A stretch of 64,000 bases of DNA from NCBI RefSeq assembly GCF_024398035.1, contig NZ_CP073748.1, forward strand, positions 2,641,520-2,705,519, in the 5' to 3' direction. Under the pieces are notes generated by a model. It was not told the origin of the DNA. It ran no database searches and saw only the letters and a list, made by a program, of their open reading frames with translations. How positions within the stretch are numbered: the stretch's first letter is position 1; every line of letters begins with the position of its first letter. Source of the DNA: Kordiimonas sp. SCSIO 12603 (GTDB taxonomy: Bacteria > Pseudomonadota > Alphaproteobacteria > Sphingomonadales > Kordiimonadaceae). Both the position numbers and the translations under genes were made by a program. This document shows positions 8,571 to 15,843 of this stretch, piece by piece.

Positions 8571-9421
8571 TCTTGCCTGACCTCTATTAAAGGGCGTAGC
8601 CCATCACTGGGATCAGCCCGCCAGGGCCGGTCACCTATCTCAGCGGCGGTTGGCTTCTTTTGGCCGTCTCCATCTGCAGCCTGTAGACGTTTGCGCCCAT
8701 CGATTACGGCTTTCATCTCGTGAGGCAACCAGCAATGTCCGGCTTTATACTCTGCTCCTTGTTCATCCAAATCTAGATGAAATTCAATAGCTGTGGCTTC
8801 ATATCTATCTATAGCACGATTAACAATCGCACTATCGCGGCTATGATCGGACCACCCCACAGGAAGCCCTGTTGCCTCGCGAATAGTTTCAATCGCTGCA
8901 AGATTACAGCTATCCGCTGGGGCCGGATACCCAGAAACACAGTGCAATAATGTTAAATGTGTTCCCCCGGCCTTTTGAAAAACTTCAACGGCATGTGAGA
9001 TCTCGCTTAAGTCTGCCATCCCTGTTGATAAAATAAGCGGCTTGCCAGTTCTCGCACACTCTGAAATCAAATCATCCCACAACAATTCGTATGAGGCTAT
9101 TTTGTAGAAATCGACATATGGCTCCAGAATGCCCACGGCATCCAGAAAAAAAGGCGTGCAGGAAAACTGGATGCCGCATTGCGTGCTAACACTCTTCAAT
9201 TCAGGCAAGAATTCTTCGGGTAACTCCCACTCAACACGCTTTCGGTGCTCCTCACTTCGTTCCAAAATTTCGGAGGCAAAAAGTTGATCAATCTTAAACA
9301 ATTGAAATTTAACCGCCTGGCAGCCCATTTCAGCAGAAGCTTGGATGAACTTGCGTGCTCTATCTATTGATTTAGCGTGATTACTGGATACTTCAGAAAT
9401 AAACAATGGCAGTGCAGACAT
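8555..9421 (-). CDS. NeuB/PseI-type nonulosonate synthase lacking the SAF domain
   Basis: A 288-residue NeuB-like TIM barrel: FISEVSSNHAKSIDRA, AVKFQLFKIDQLFA, LLHCVSGYPAPADSCNL, VGWSDHSRDSAIV and AIEFHLDLDEQGAEY. The chain ends with DPSDGLRPLIEVRQEWLKK, where canonical NeuB and PseI proteins (about 340-350 residues) would continue into a C-terminal SAF/antifreeze-like domain. The frame is intact and overlaps both neighbours (TAATG with the TPR gene, 16 bases with the fusion gene), so it is not an obvious truncation. By position it is the candidate synthase for the sugar put on flagellin. The missing SAF domain may change substrate choice or oligomer contacts. Confidence 0.8.
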   Translation of the reverse strand: MSALPLFISEVSSNHAKSIDRARKFIQASAEMGCQAVKFQLFKIDQLFASEILERSEEHRKRVEWELPEEFLPELKSVSTQCGIQFSCTPFFLDAVGILEPYVDFYKIASYELLWDDLISECARTGKPLILSTGMADLSEISHAVEVFQKAGGTHLTLLHCVSGYPAPADSCNLAAIETIREATGLPVGWSDHSRDSAIVNRAIDRYEATAIEFHLDLDEQGAEYKAGHCWLPHEMKAVIDGRKRLQAADGDGQKKPTAAEIGDRPWRADPSDGLRPLIEVRQEWLKK

Positions 9422-11277
9422 TACTTAAGCCCTAACTTATGCTGAATAACGCCAGATGTCTTTTCCACAATCTTGTACCAATCTTCGCCTTTCTCAGCGA
9501 CAACAGTATGCCCTGCCCGAACAAACGGTACTTTCCCACCTTCATTACCAAATAACCACCATGGTTCAGAAGTTGACATAATCAAGGTTTCAGTTCCTAG
9601 GGCCATTGCAAACATCGCGGGTGCAGATACACATGACAACACGAGATCACAATTCGCCATAATACCTAAGTTCGCTTCTATATCCTTTTTCAGATCAACA
9701 CCTTCAAGGTTATGTACCTTGATACCAAAACGGTCCTCAAATTCCTGTAATTCGTCAGAACACTCATCATATTGAAGATTGACGAAATCCACTTGATCTT
9801 TAAACGCTTCGAATGGTCTAAAATGTTTAACGGAGCTGTAGATATAGCTTCGTGTAAGACTCTTGTTACCACTACGCCAAGCGAAACCAATTTTTGGCTT
9901 ATCACTTATTTCATCAAGTTTTTCTTTAAATTTTTTCTTTAATTCAGGACACACAATCAAGTTATCTTCACCAGAAAACTTAACGTCTTCAGGTTTTTTC
10001 CAGAAAAACTTGGGAGCGCTGGCGAGTGGGATTGCGTAGTCTACATCCAACTCTCCATCTTTGATCATTTGTTGCGCCTTCGGGAAACTACGGTATCTAT
10101 ATCCTTGGCGAATGACATCCGACAGAGGGCTAACAATCGCCTCAGGATATGATCGTTCGTAAATACTGGTTAAACGAGGCTCACAGCCAATAACTAACTG
10201 TCCAGCTTCTTTTTCCAGTGAACGGAAGAAGTTACCCCACATGACTTCATCGCCAATTCCCTGCTCGGCTAAGAGAAGTACTTTTTTACCTTTTAGAGGC
10301 TGGCCATCCCAGATCGGTAGTTTATGTGTATATATCTGAGATTGATTATGGTGCCGTGAAGTATCCATACGATACTCATAGTGCTCCCAAGCCTCTTCTA
10401 ATTTACCTAGGAAAAAGTATAGCACACTGAGCCCCAGGCGTGGCTCTGGCGACTTAGGATTTAATTCAATGGACTTTAAATCTGCCTCAACAGCCAAATC
10501 CCACTCGCCCATCTGCGTATAACTCATGGCAAGATTGCTATAAATCTTAAAATCATTCGGGCTTAAACGTATCGCCTCTTTAAAAAAGACCACACTCTCT
10601 TCGGCACCGTCTCTAGCTCTTACTTGGGTCGCAAGCACATTCCACAGATCAGAGTTTTCCGGAAATACAGGAATAATACCCTGCAGCATCTGGATACTTT
10701 CATCATAGCGCTCCTCAGCTGAATATGCCGTTGCCAAATTTACATAATGGCGTGCCTCTCTAGGCTGCATGCTAATCAGAATATTTCCTATTTTAACAGC
10801 AACATCATAAATACGCATATTAAGTGCGAGATTCATAATAACAGACACAATGTCCGGTGTTGGTGCATGAAACTTAAGGGCGCGTTCAATAACCAATATC
10901 GCTTTATCGCGCACACCAACAGAATTCAGGCAGTGCGCCAGAACCGTCAATAAATCCAGATCGTTAGGTAAATATTCCCAAGCTTCTAAAAAATACGGCA
11001 GAGCTTTATCAAAGCTATCTTTTTCAACCAGCCTACGTCCTTTATTCAAGGATTTTTGTAACTCTTTTACCTGCTTACCTGTCAGTGATTTTTGCGGATT
11101 ATTGTGAAATTCCAAATCGGAAGATATACCATTTACAACTGATGACACATCTCTACCGTCCAACAGATCAGGCACTTGCAACCCATCAGCCGCGAGCGGA
11201 TCATCAGGCAATTTGACCGCCTCCTCGGTTATAATGATCTCATCCATGAGAGCTTCATCATTTTTCACAGGCTGCAT
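9421..11277 (-). CDS. TPR-repeat glycosyltransferase, FlmG-like flagellin glycosyltransferase candidate
   Basis: The first two thirds are tetratricopeptide repeats (for example LLTVLAHCLNSVGVRDKAI, SNLAMSYTQMGEWDLAV, SNLATAYSAEERYDES-type helices). After WDGQPLKGKKVLLLAEQGIGDEVMW the C-terminal third is GT-B-like, with GFAWRSGN and a final CDLVLSCVSAPAMFAMALG block as in TPR-linked sugar transferases. This architecture and size match Caulobacter FlmG, where TPRs bind flagellin and the GT domain adds pseudaminate. The neighbouring NeuB, the CMP-activating fusion and six flagellins support that job. ATG 11277 has a strong GGGAGA ribosome site; a TTG 54 bases further upstream is rejected as start. 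Confidence 0.72.
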   Translation of the reverse strand: MQPVKNDEALMDEIIITEEAVKLPDDPLAADGLQVPDLLDGRDVSSVVNGISSDLEFHNNPQKSLTGKQVKELQKSLNKGRRLVEKDSFDKALPYFLEAWEYLPNDLDLLTVLAHCLNSVGVRDKAILVIERALKFHAPTPDIVSVIMNLALNMRIYDVAVKIGNILISMQPREARHYVNLATAYSAEERYDESIQMLQGIIPVFPENSDLWNVLATQVRARDGAEESVVFFKEAIRLSPNDFKIYSNLAMSYTQMGEWDLAVEADLKSIELNPKSPEPRLGLSVLYFFLGKLEEAWEHYEYRMDTSRHHNQSQIYTHKLPIWDGQPLKGKKVLLLAEQGIGDEVMWGNFFRSLEKEAGQLVIGCEPRLTSIYERSYPEAIVSPLSDVIRQGYRYRSFPKAQQMIKDGELDVDYAIPLASAPKFFWKKPEDVKFSGEDNLIVCPELKKKFKEKLDEISDKPKIGFAWRSGNKSLTRSYIYSSVKHFRPFEAFKDQVDFVNLQYDECSDELQEFEDRFGIKVHNLEGVDLKKDIEANLGIMANCDLVLSCVSAPAMFAMALGTETLIMSTSEPWWLFGNEGGKVPFVRAGHTVVAEKGEDWYKIVEKTSGVIQHKLGLK

Positions 11278-11502
11278 ATTTTGTCTCCCTACCCGGTACA
11301 AATTACCAGCTAACCAGGTATTTTCTCCCAAACTTCGGCGGTTTGGTCACTATATTTGTATCTATCGAAGATTACTGCAAAGCAAATGCCAAGAAAATAC
11401 TAGCATTTTCAAATCATATTTCCTTATGATATAAAGACTTAGTTTACTTTATTCTGATTTATTGGAATTCTAACGGGCAGAATTAGCTCCGGGGAGGCAT
11501 GT

Positions 11503-11898
11503 ATGGCACTGAAGCTGTCGTTAAAACCAGACGAAAAACTCGTCATAAATGGCGCAGTTATTGCTAATGCAGATAGACGCACAACATTGATTGTCCATAA
11601 CAAGGCATCAATACTGCGGGAAAAAGATATTATGCAGGAGGATGAAGTAGACACACCGGCACGCCGTATCTACTTCCCTATCATGCTTATGTATATGGAT
11701 CAGCAGAAGACTGATACTTATTACGAAGAATTTATGAAGAGAATGACAGAGTTCATGGCAGTAATAACCACCCCTGAAGCTATCAATCTCTGTGTTAAGA
11801 TTAGCAAAGATGTGATGGAAAAGAACTTCTATCGCGCTTTAATGAACTGTAAAAAGCTGCTAGCTTTTGAAACAAGCAGATTGAATATGCAGGAATAA
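11503..11898 (+). CDS. flbT: Flagellin translation regulator FlbT
   Basis: At 131 residues the protein matches FlbT in length and sequence: MALKLSLKPDEKLVINGAV at the N-terminus, then an RTTLIVHNKASILREKDIM block and a helical C-terminal half. In Caulobacter FlbT acts after transcription on flagellin mRNA, through its 5' leader, and lowers its translation or stability until a basal body is made. Here it begins a plus-strand flagellar cluster, 33 bases upstream of flaF, with a GGGGAGG ribosome site. The six flagellin leaders downstream carry repeated hairpins that are candidate targets. Confidence 0.93.
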   Translation: MALKLSLKPDEKLVINGAVIANADRRTTLIVHNKASILREKDIMQEDEVDTPARRIYFPIMLMYMDQQKTDTYYEEFMKRMTEFMAVITTPEAINLCVKISKDVMEKNFYRALMNCKKLLAFETSRLNMQE

Positions 11899-11931
11899 GA
11901 ACCTGCGTTAGCAAACGAGTTCCGATGTAGT

Positions 11932-12342
11932 ATGTCATATCAAGCTTATAAAACAGCGCAAAACACGACAGAGTCAGCGAGTCAAACCGAGTACAGGCTT
12001 CTTGCGCAGGTTACTAATGCCCTTATGACAGCTAAAGATAAAGAATACAGCGGCGTCCAACTCGTAGAAGCTCTTGATTGGAACAGGAGAGTTTGGTCAG
12101 TTTTCGCTGCAGATTGTGGCGCTAAAGGCAACCAGCTCCCTCATCAACTACGCGCCAATATTATCTCGCTTTCTATCTGGGTTTCAAAACATTCTTCCAA
12201 AGTCATGCGCAAACAAGCCAAGCTGGATGATTTGATCAACATAAACCGCACGATTATGGAAGGCTTGGCGGATCAAGCTAAACTTCAAGCTAAAGCCAAC
12301 GCCGGCGCATCAGCCCCCACCAGCATTAATTCTACACTTTAA
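11932..12342 (+). CDS. flaF: Flagellin biosynthesis regulator FlaF
   Basis: The 136-residue protein is FlaF: YKTAQNTTESASQTEYRLLAQVTNAL, the LVEALDWNRRVWSVFAADC core and the LRANIISLSIWVSKHSSKVM helix are family hallmarks. FlaF is needed for flagellin synthesis or secretion in alphaproteobacteria and functionally opposes or partners FlbT. The Ala-rich tail after about residue 115 is probably unstructured. The gene follows flbT closely and is probably co-transcribed with it, while the flagellins that follow have their own promoters. Confidence 0.93.
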   Translation: MSYQAYKTAQNTTESASQTEYRLLAQVTNALMTAKDKEYSGVQLVEALDWNRRVWSVFAADCGAKGNQLPHQLRANIISLSIWVSKHSSKVMRKQAKLDDLININRTIMEGLADQAKLQAKANAGASAPTSINSTL

Positions 12343-12350
12343 CTCACTAG

Positions 12351-12433
12351 TAGGCACTTTTTTCCATTCAATGGGAAAATTATACCTTAAACACTCTAAT
12401 AACAACCACTCAAGCTAGGTAATTTTTACCTAG
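12351..12433 (+). promoter_or_regulatory. Upstream regulatory elements of flagellin gene 1 (GGNA-N7-CC motif, two copies)
   Basis: Two elements are present. TAGGCACTTTTTTCC is at 12351-12365. CTAGGTAATTTTTACCTAG is at 12415-12433 and is a perfect inverted repeat of 8-base arms around TTT. Both fit GGYA-N7-CC. They lie about 95-180 bases before the predicted transcription start, the usual range for an activator of a sigma-54 promoter. The protein that binds is unknown; FlbD-type enhancer-binding proteins are the obvious candidates. Confidence 0.55.
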
Positions 12434-12502
12434 TCAATTTTACATTAAACAAAAAGTTTAACCATATCAGACACTTAACAGAAGCGCGAAAAGACAACCA
12501 TA

Positions 12503-12518
12503 TGGCATAATTTATGCA
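12503..12518 (+). promoter_or_regulatory. Sigma-54 promoter of flagellin gene 1
   Basis: TGGCATAATTTATGCA has the -24 GG and -12 GC with the required ten bases between them. The predicted start of transcription is near 12529, about 60 bases before the ATG, which is normal for late flagellar genes. Confidence 0.75.
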
Positions 12519-12527
12519 TCTAATGGT

Positions 12528-12583
12528 TTGGCAGCAAAATGCAGCCAAGGACAAAATGTCCGCCAAAACTCTCAGAATGGAGA
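12528..12583 (+). promoter_or_regulatory. Structured 5' leader of flagellin gene 1 (two A-loop hairpins and a Shine-Dalgarno hairpin)
   Basis: The first hairpin (12528-12548) pairs TTGGC/GCCAA and GC/GC around loop AAAAT, with an A-A mismatch. The second (12549-12561) is GGAC-AAAAT-GTCC. The Shine-Dalgarno GGAG lies in TCTC-AGAATG-GAGA (12570-12583). The first hairpin begins at the predicted first transcribed base. Recurrence in all six flagellin leaders supports function; the ligand is unknown (FlbT is a candidate). Confidence 0.6.
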
Positions 12584-12589
12584 TGAAAA

Positions 12590-13417
12590 ATGGCGTTTTC
12601 TGTAAACACCAATGCAGGTGCCTTTGCCGCCCTGCAAAATTTGAATCAGACTCAATCAGAGCTGAGAACTACTCAAACACAGATTAATACTGGCCTACGG
12701 GTCGCCTCCGCTAAAGACGATGCTGCGACTTTTGCAATCGCACAAACTCTGCGCGGCGAGGTTTCAGGCCTTCAGGCAGTATCTTCTTCTCTTGACCGTG
12801 CACAATCCACACTAGATGTGGCAATCGCGGCAGGGGAAGCTGTGTCTGATCTATTAATCGAACTTAAAGAAAAAGCGGTTGCTGCGAAAGACTCCGGTCT
12901 CGACACATCAAGCCGAAATTCTTTGAACGATGACTTTAAGCAACTTCGCGATCAGATTACATCTATCGTGCAAAATGCTGAATTCAACGGCACTAACGTA
13001 GTAAATGCCGGTGGAGATGCTGTTGTCGCAATTACAAACGACACAGGCAGCAACACCATTACCATTGCTGCGCAAGACCTTTCTCTTTCGAGCACTAACG
13101 TCACAATTACCTCTTCGCAGGAAATTAGTACAGCTACGCTTGCAGCTGATGCAGTGACAAAAATCGAAGCCTCAATTGCGAATGTGAACACTTCACTTTC
13201 AGCTTTGGGTTCAGGCTCTAGTCGAATTGAACTTCAACAGAACTTTGTGAATTCTCTTTCTGACTCGATTGAAGTCGGCATCGGTAACCTTGTTGACGCC
13301 GATCTTGCAGAGACAAGTGCTAACTTGCAATCACTTCAGGTACGACAACAGCTCGGCCTGCAAGCGCTTTCGATTGCAAATCAGGCCCCATCAACAGTTC
13401 TAGGATTGTTCCGATAA
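12590..13417 (+). CDS. Flagellin 1
   Basis: A 275-residue short flagellin. N-terminal D0/D1 (MAFSVNTNAGAFAALQNLNQTQSEL) and C-terminal D1/D0 (GIGNLVDADLAETSANLQSLQVRQQLGLQALSIANQAPSTVLGLFR when joined) are the polymerising helices; the middle (about 135-185) is Ser/Thr-rich and variable, a likely glycosylation surface. Flagellins carry no cleaved signal and leave by the flagellar export apparatus. Residues 1-160 are nearly identical to flagellin 3, at DNA level too. The gene has its own sigma-54 promoter, structured leader and downstream terminator. Confidence 0.95.
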   Translation: MAFSVNTNAGAFAALQNLNQTQSELRTTQTQINTGLRVASAKDDAATFAIAQTLRGEVSGLQAVSSSLDRAQSTLDVAIAAGEAVSDLLIELKEKAVAAKDSGLDTSSRNSLNDDFKQLRDQITSIVQNAEFNGTNVVNAGGDAVVAITNDTGSNTITIAAQDLSLSSTNVTITSSQEISTATLAADAVTKIEASIANVNTSLSALGSGSSRIELQQNFVNSLSDSIEVGIGNLVDADLAETSANLQSLQVRQQLGLQALSIANQAPSTVLGLFR

Positions 13418-13441
13418 ACAATTCTTTAACGAACAAAGTAG

Positions 13442-13466
13442 AGAGCCCTACGGGGCTCTTTTTTTT
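13442..13466 (+). terminator. Intrinsic terminator of flagellin gene 1
   Basis: AGAGCCC-TACG-GGGCTCT is followed directly by a run of eight T. It closes the flagellin 1 transcript 25 bases after the stop codon. Confidence 0.9.
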
Positions 13467-13485
13467 ATGGTATTTACTTCCTCTA

Positions 13486-13512
13486 CGGCAACTATTTCCG
13501 GCACTTTTTACC
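13486..13512 (+). promoter_or_regulatory. Upstream regulatory elements of flagellin gene 2 (two GGCA-N7-CC copies)
   Basis: CGGCAACTATTTCCG (13486-13500) and GGCACTTTTTACC (13500-13512) lie next to each other, about 90-115 bases before the predicted start of transcription. They share the GGYA-N7-CC pattern of the other flagellin upstream regions. Confidence 0.5.
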
Positions 13513-13573
13513 GCTTCTCACTCAACGGGTGACCCAGCACTAAAATAAACCATACATTTCAATAAGTTAAGAC

Positions 13574-13589
13574 TGGCACATCAATTGCC
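13574..13589 (+). promoter_or_regulatory. Sigma-54 promoter of flagellin gene 2
   Basis: TGGCACATCAATTGCC is a near-perfect match to the TGGCAC-N5-TTGC consensus. Predicted start is near 13600, 42 bases before the ATG, shorter than for the other flagellins. Confidence 0.85.
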
Positions 13590-13602
13590 ATTAGGTGAGG
13601 CA

Positions 13603-13635
13603 GAGCAAAAGGCTCACGAAATTCTCAAAAGGAGA
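13603..13635 (+). promoter_or_regulatory. Structured 5' leader of flagellin gene 2 (A-loop hairpins)
   Basis: GAGC-AAAAG-GCTC (13603-13615) begins about three bases after the predicted start. A second hairpin, TCTC-AAAAG-GAGA (13623-13635), contains the Shine-Dalgarno GGAG. This leader has one 5' hairpin where most siblings have two. Confidence 0.55.
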
Positions 13636-13641
13636 CACCCA

Positions 13642-14469
13642 ATGGCTTTTTCAGTAAACACAAATGCCTCTGCATTATCAGCACTTCAAAACCTGAATGG
13701 CACTAATGCAAGGTTGAGTACTATTCAGACTCAAATTAACACAGGACTTAATGTGTCTAGCGCAAAAGACAATTCAGCAGTATATGCCATCGCGCAATCA
13801 TTGCGCGCTGAAAATGCTGGTCTGTCTGCCGCTAGCGCCTCTATTGATCGCGCACTATCTACTATTGATGTAGCGATCGCAGCAGGCGAAGCTGTTTCTG
13901 ATCTGTTGATCGAACTGAAAGAAAAAGCTGTTGCAGCCAAAGATGCTGGCCTCGACACTGCAAGTCGCGCGTCTCTGAACAACGACTTCATTCAACTACG
14001 TGATCAAATTACATCGATCGTAAACAACGCTGAATTTAACGGCACCAATGCCGTTGAAAACAACGGTGACCCGATCATTGCGATCACAAATGACGATGGC
14101 TCCAGCCAAATTAGCGTAGCACCTCAAAACCTATCGCTATCTGGCTCCAACGTTGCTCTTACAGTAGCTCAAGAGATCAACACAGCTGCACTTGCGTCCG
14201 CTGCTGTTGATAACATTGAAAGCTCCATTCAAAATGTGAACTCTGTTCTTTCTAATCTTGGCTCTAATGCAAATCGCCTAGAGCTACAGAAAAACTTTGT
14301 TTCACAACTGTCAGACACAATTGAAATTGGTATCGGTAACTTAGTTGATGCCGATCTTGCTGAATCTTCTGCTGAACTGCAGTCATTGCAGGTGCAGCAG
14401 CAGCTTGGTCTGCAGGCGCTTTCAATCGCCAACCAGGCTCCACAGTCTGTACTAAGCCTATTCCAGTAA
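13642..14469 (+). CDS. Flagellin 2 (most divergent copy)
   Basis: A 275-residue flagellin. ATG 13642 is chosen because it follows GGAGACACCCA and aligns with the N-termini of the five siblings; the open frame extends upstream to 13585 but that would start inside the promoter. It differs most from the others: N-terminus NASALSALQNLNGTNARLST, NAKDNSAVYAIAQSLRAE-type changes in D1, a variable middle SSQISVAPQNLSLSGSNV, and a final LFQ where the others end LFR. It may have a distinct place in the filament, for instance near the hook. Its 3' hairpin lacks a T-run. Confidence 0.95.
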   Translation: MAFSVNTNASALSALQNLNGTNARLSTIQTQINTGLNVSSAKDNSAVYAIAQSLRAENAGLSAASASIDRALSTIDVAIAAGEAVSDLLIELKEKAVAAKDAGLDTASRASLNNDFIQLRDQITSIVNNAEFNGTNAVENNGDPIIAITNDDGSSQISVAPQNLSLSGSNVALTVAQEINTAALASAAVDNIESSIQNVNSVLSNLGSNANRLELQKNFVSQLSDTIEIGIGNLVDADLAESSAELQSLQVQQQLGLQALSIANQAPQSVLSLFQ

Positions 14470-14480
14470 AATACTGGCCC

Positions 14481-14504
14481 ACCGAGCGGGTTCGCCCGCT
14501 CGGT
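14481..14504 (+). terminator. Strong hairpin after flagellin gene 2, no T-run
   Basis: ACCGAGCGGG-TTCG-CCCGCTCGGT forms a perfect ten-base stem with a UUCG tetraloop, 12 bases after the stop. It is followed by ACACCTGC, not T, so it is more likely an mRNA 3'-end stabiliser or a factor-dependent end than a classical intrinsic terminator. Confidence 0.55.
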
Positions 14505-14510
14505 ACACCT

Positions 14511-14565
14511 GCGCAAAAAATACCTACCCTGGCGGCATATTTTTCCATACCCTGCAAAAAATACC
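14511..14565 (+). promoter_or_regulatory. Upstream regulatory elements of flagellin gene 3
   Basis: GGCATATTTTTCC (14534-14546) fits GGYA-N7-CC. It is flanked by two near-identical copies of GCAAAAAATACCTACCC (from 14513 and 14554), whose reverse complement GGTATTTTTTGC is a variant of the same motif. The elements lie about 115-170 bases before the predicted start. Confidence 0.5.
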
Positions 14566-14653
14566 TACCCCAACCAGATATTACCGAAAGGTTAATATTG
14601 ATATTTATCATTACAAATCAAATACATAACTGAAAAACATCTGCAATACAAAA

Positions 14654-14669
14654 CGGCCTAATAATTGCA
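14654..14669 (+). promoter_or_regulatory. Sigma-54 promoter of flagellin gene 3
   Basis: CGGCCTAATAATTGCA keeps GG and GC ten bases apart. The -24 box is weaker (GGCCT instead of GGCAC). Predicted start is near 14680. Confidence 0.65.
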
Positions 14670-14681
14670 TTGATCATTTTC

Positions 14682-14735
14682 GAGGTGAAACCTCACCAGC
14701 AAAATGCTGGAAATTCATAATCTCAGAATGGAGAT
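14682..14735 (+). promoter_or_regulatory. Structured 5' leader of flagellin gene 3
   Basis: GAGG-TGAAA-CCTC (14682-14694) begins two bases after the predicted start. CCAGC-AAAAT-GCTGG follows at 14696-14710. The Shine-Dalgarno is in ATCTC-AGAATG-GAGAT (14720-14735), with five pairs. Confidence 0.6.
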
Positions 14736-14740
14736 GAAAA

Positions 14741-15568
14741 ATGGCGTTTTCCGTCAATACTAACGCAGGTGCTTTTGCTGCCCTGCAAAATTTGAATCAG
14801 ACTCAATCAGAGCTGAGAACAACTCAAACACAGATTAATACTGGCCTTCGGGTAAGTTCTGCTAAAGATGATGCGGCGACTTTCGCTATCGCGCAAACCC
14901 TGCGTGGTGAAGTTTCAGGTCTTCAGGCGGTATCTTCCTCTCTGGACCGCGCTCAGTCTACTTTGGACGTTGCGATCGCAGCCGGTGAAGCGGTATCTGA
15001 TCTATTGATTGAACTAAAAGAAAAAGCGGTTGCTGCGAAAGACTCCGGTCTCGATACATCAAGCCGTAACTCTCTGAACGATGACTTCCAACAGCTTCGT
15101 GACCAGATTACATCAATTGTACAGAATGCGGAATTCAACGGCACAAATGTTGTTGAAAACGGCGGCGATGCAGTTGTTGCAATTACAAACGACACAGGCA
15201 GTAACACCATTACAATTGCGGCACAGGATCTTTCCCTTGGTGGCGCAAACGTAACAATTGGTTCTGCACAGTCTATCGGCACGCAAGATGCAGCCTCTGT
15301 AGCAGTTGCTAACATCGAAAGCTCAATTCAAAATGTAAACACAGCTCTATCCGCACTTGGCTCAGGCTCAAGCCGGATTGAGTTGCAGCAAACATTCGTG
15401 AATCAGCTTTCAGATGCGATTGAAGTTGGTATTGGTAACCTTGTTGATGCAGATCTTGCTGAAACAAGTGCTAACCTGCAATCACTTCAGGTACGACAAC
15501 AGCTGGGCCTTCAGGCGCTTTCGATTGCCAACCAGGCTCCATCGACAGTACTTGGTCTATTCAGGTAA
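14741..15568 (+). CDS. Flagellin 3
   Basis: A 275-residue flagellin with the common D0/D1 ends. It is a mosaic: the first 160 residues are almost those of flagellin 1 (SSLDRAQSTLDVAIAAGEAV, SGLDTSSRNSLNDDF), whereas the variable block SLGGANVTIGSAQSIGTQDA is shared residue for residue with flagellin 4. The C-terminus returns to the flagellin 1 form (APSTVLGLFR). It has its own promoter, leader and terminator. As in all copies, no Cys is seen and the middle is rich in Ser, Thr and Asn. Confidence 0.95.
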   Translation: MAFSVNTNAGAFAALQNLNQTQSELRTTQTQINTGLRVSSAKDDAATFAIAQTLRGEVSGLQAVSSSLDRAQSTLDVAIAAGEAVSDLLIELKEKAVAAKDSGLDTSSRNSLNDDFQQLRDQITSIVQNAEFNGTNVVENGGDAVVAITNDTGSNTITIAAQDLSLGGANVTIGSAQSIGTQDAASVAVANIESSIQNVNTALSALGSGSSRIELQQTFVNQLSDAIEVGIGNLVDADLAETSANLQSLQVRQQLGLQALSIANQAPSTVLGLFR

Positions 15569-15594
15569 TCCAATTTAAATTGAGTAACACTAGT

Positions 15595-15616
15595 AAAGGC
15601 CCTGCGGGGCCTTTTT
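15595..15616 (+). terminator. Intrinsic terminator of flagellin gene 3
   Basis: AAAGGCCC-TGCG-GGGCCTTTTT follows the stop by 26 bases and ends in a short T-run. Confidence 0.85.
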
Positions 15617-15620
15617 CTAT

Positions 15621-15674
15621 GGAAAAAATTTCCTGCCATCTAGGCACTTTTTGCACCACCCGGCACTTTTTTCC
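15621..15674 (+). promoter_or_regulatory. Upstream regulatory elements of flagellin gene 4
   Basis: Three related elements are packed here: GGAAAAAATTTCC (15621-15633), TAGGCACTTTTTGCA (15641-15655, last base pair variant) and CGGCACTTTTTTCC (15661-15674). They lie about 105-160 bases before the predicted start of transcription. Confidence 0.5.
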
Positions 15675-15754
15675 CACCTGACCGTTAATTAAAATTTTAT
15701 CAAAATTATCTACAACTAATTGAAATATAATAATTTTATATCATTTTCTAAAGT

Positions 15755-15770
15755 TGGCACAACAAATGCT
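15755..15770 (+). promoter_or_regulatory. Sigma-54 promoter of flagellin gene 4
   Basis: TGGCACAACAAATGCT has the full TGGCAC box and GC at the right spacing. Predicted start is near 15781, 63 bases before the ATG. Confidence 0.8.
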
Positions 15771-15781
15771 AGTTTGTCCTC

Positions 15782-15837
15782 GAAGCAAAAGGCTTCCCCC
15801 AGCAAAAAGCTAGGGCAACATATTCTCAGAATGGAGA
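15782..15837 (+). promoter_or_regulatory. Structured 5' leader of flagellin gene 4
   Basis: GAAGC-AAAAG-GCTTC (15782-15796) begins one base after the predicted start. CCCAGC-AAAAA-GCT(A)GGG follows (15798-15815, one bulged A). The Shine-Dalgarno hairpin is TCTC-AGAATG-GAGA (15824-15837). Confidence 0.6.
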
Positions 15838-15843
15838 TACAAA

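Noticed and set aside
14264-14611. Antisense frames within flagellin genes (also 14953-15315, 16376-16627, 18647-18925)
   Set aside because: Shadows of conserved flagellin coding sequence; they recur only because the flagellins are copies.
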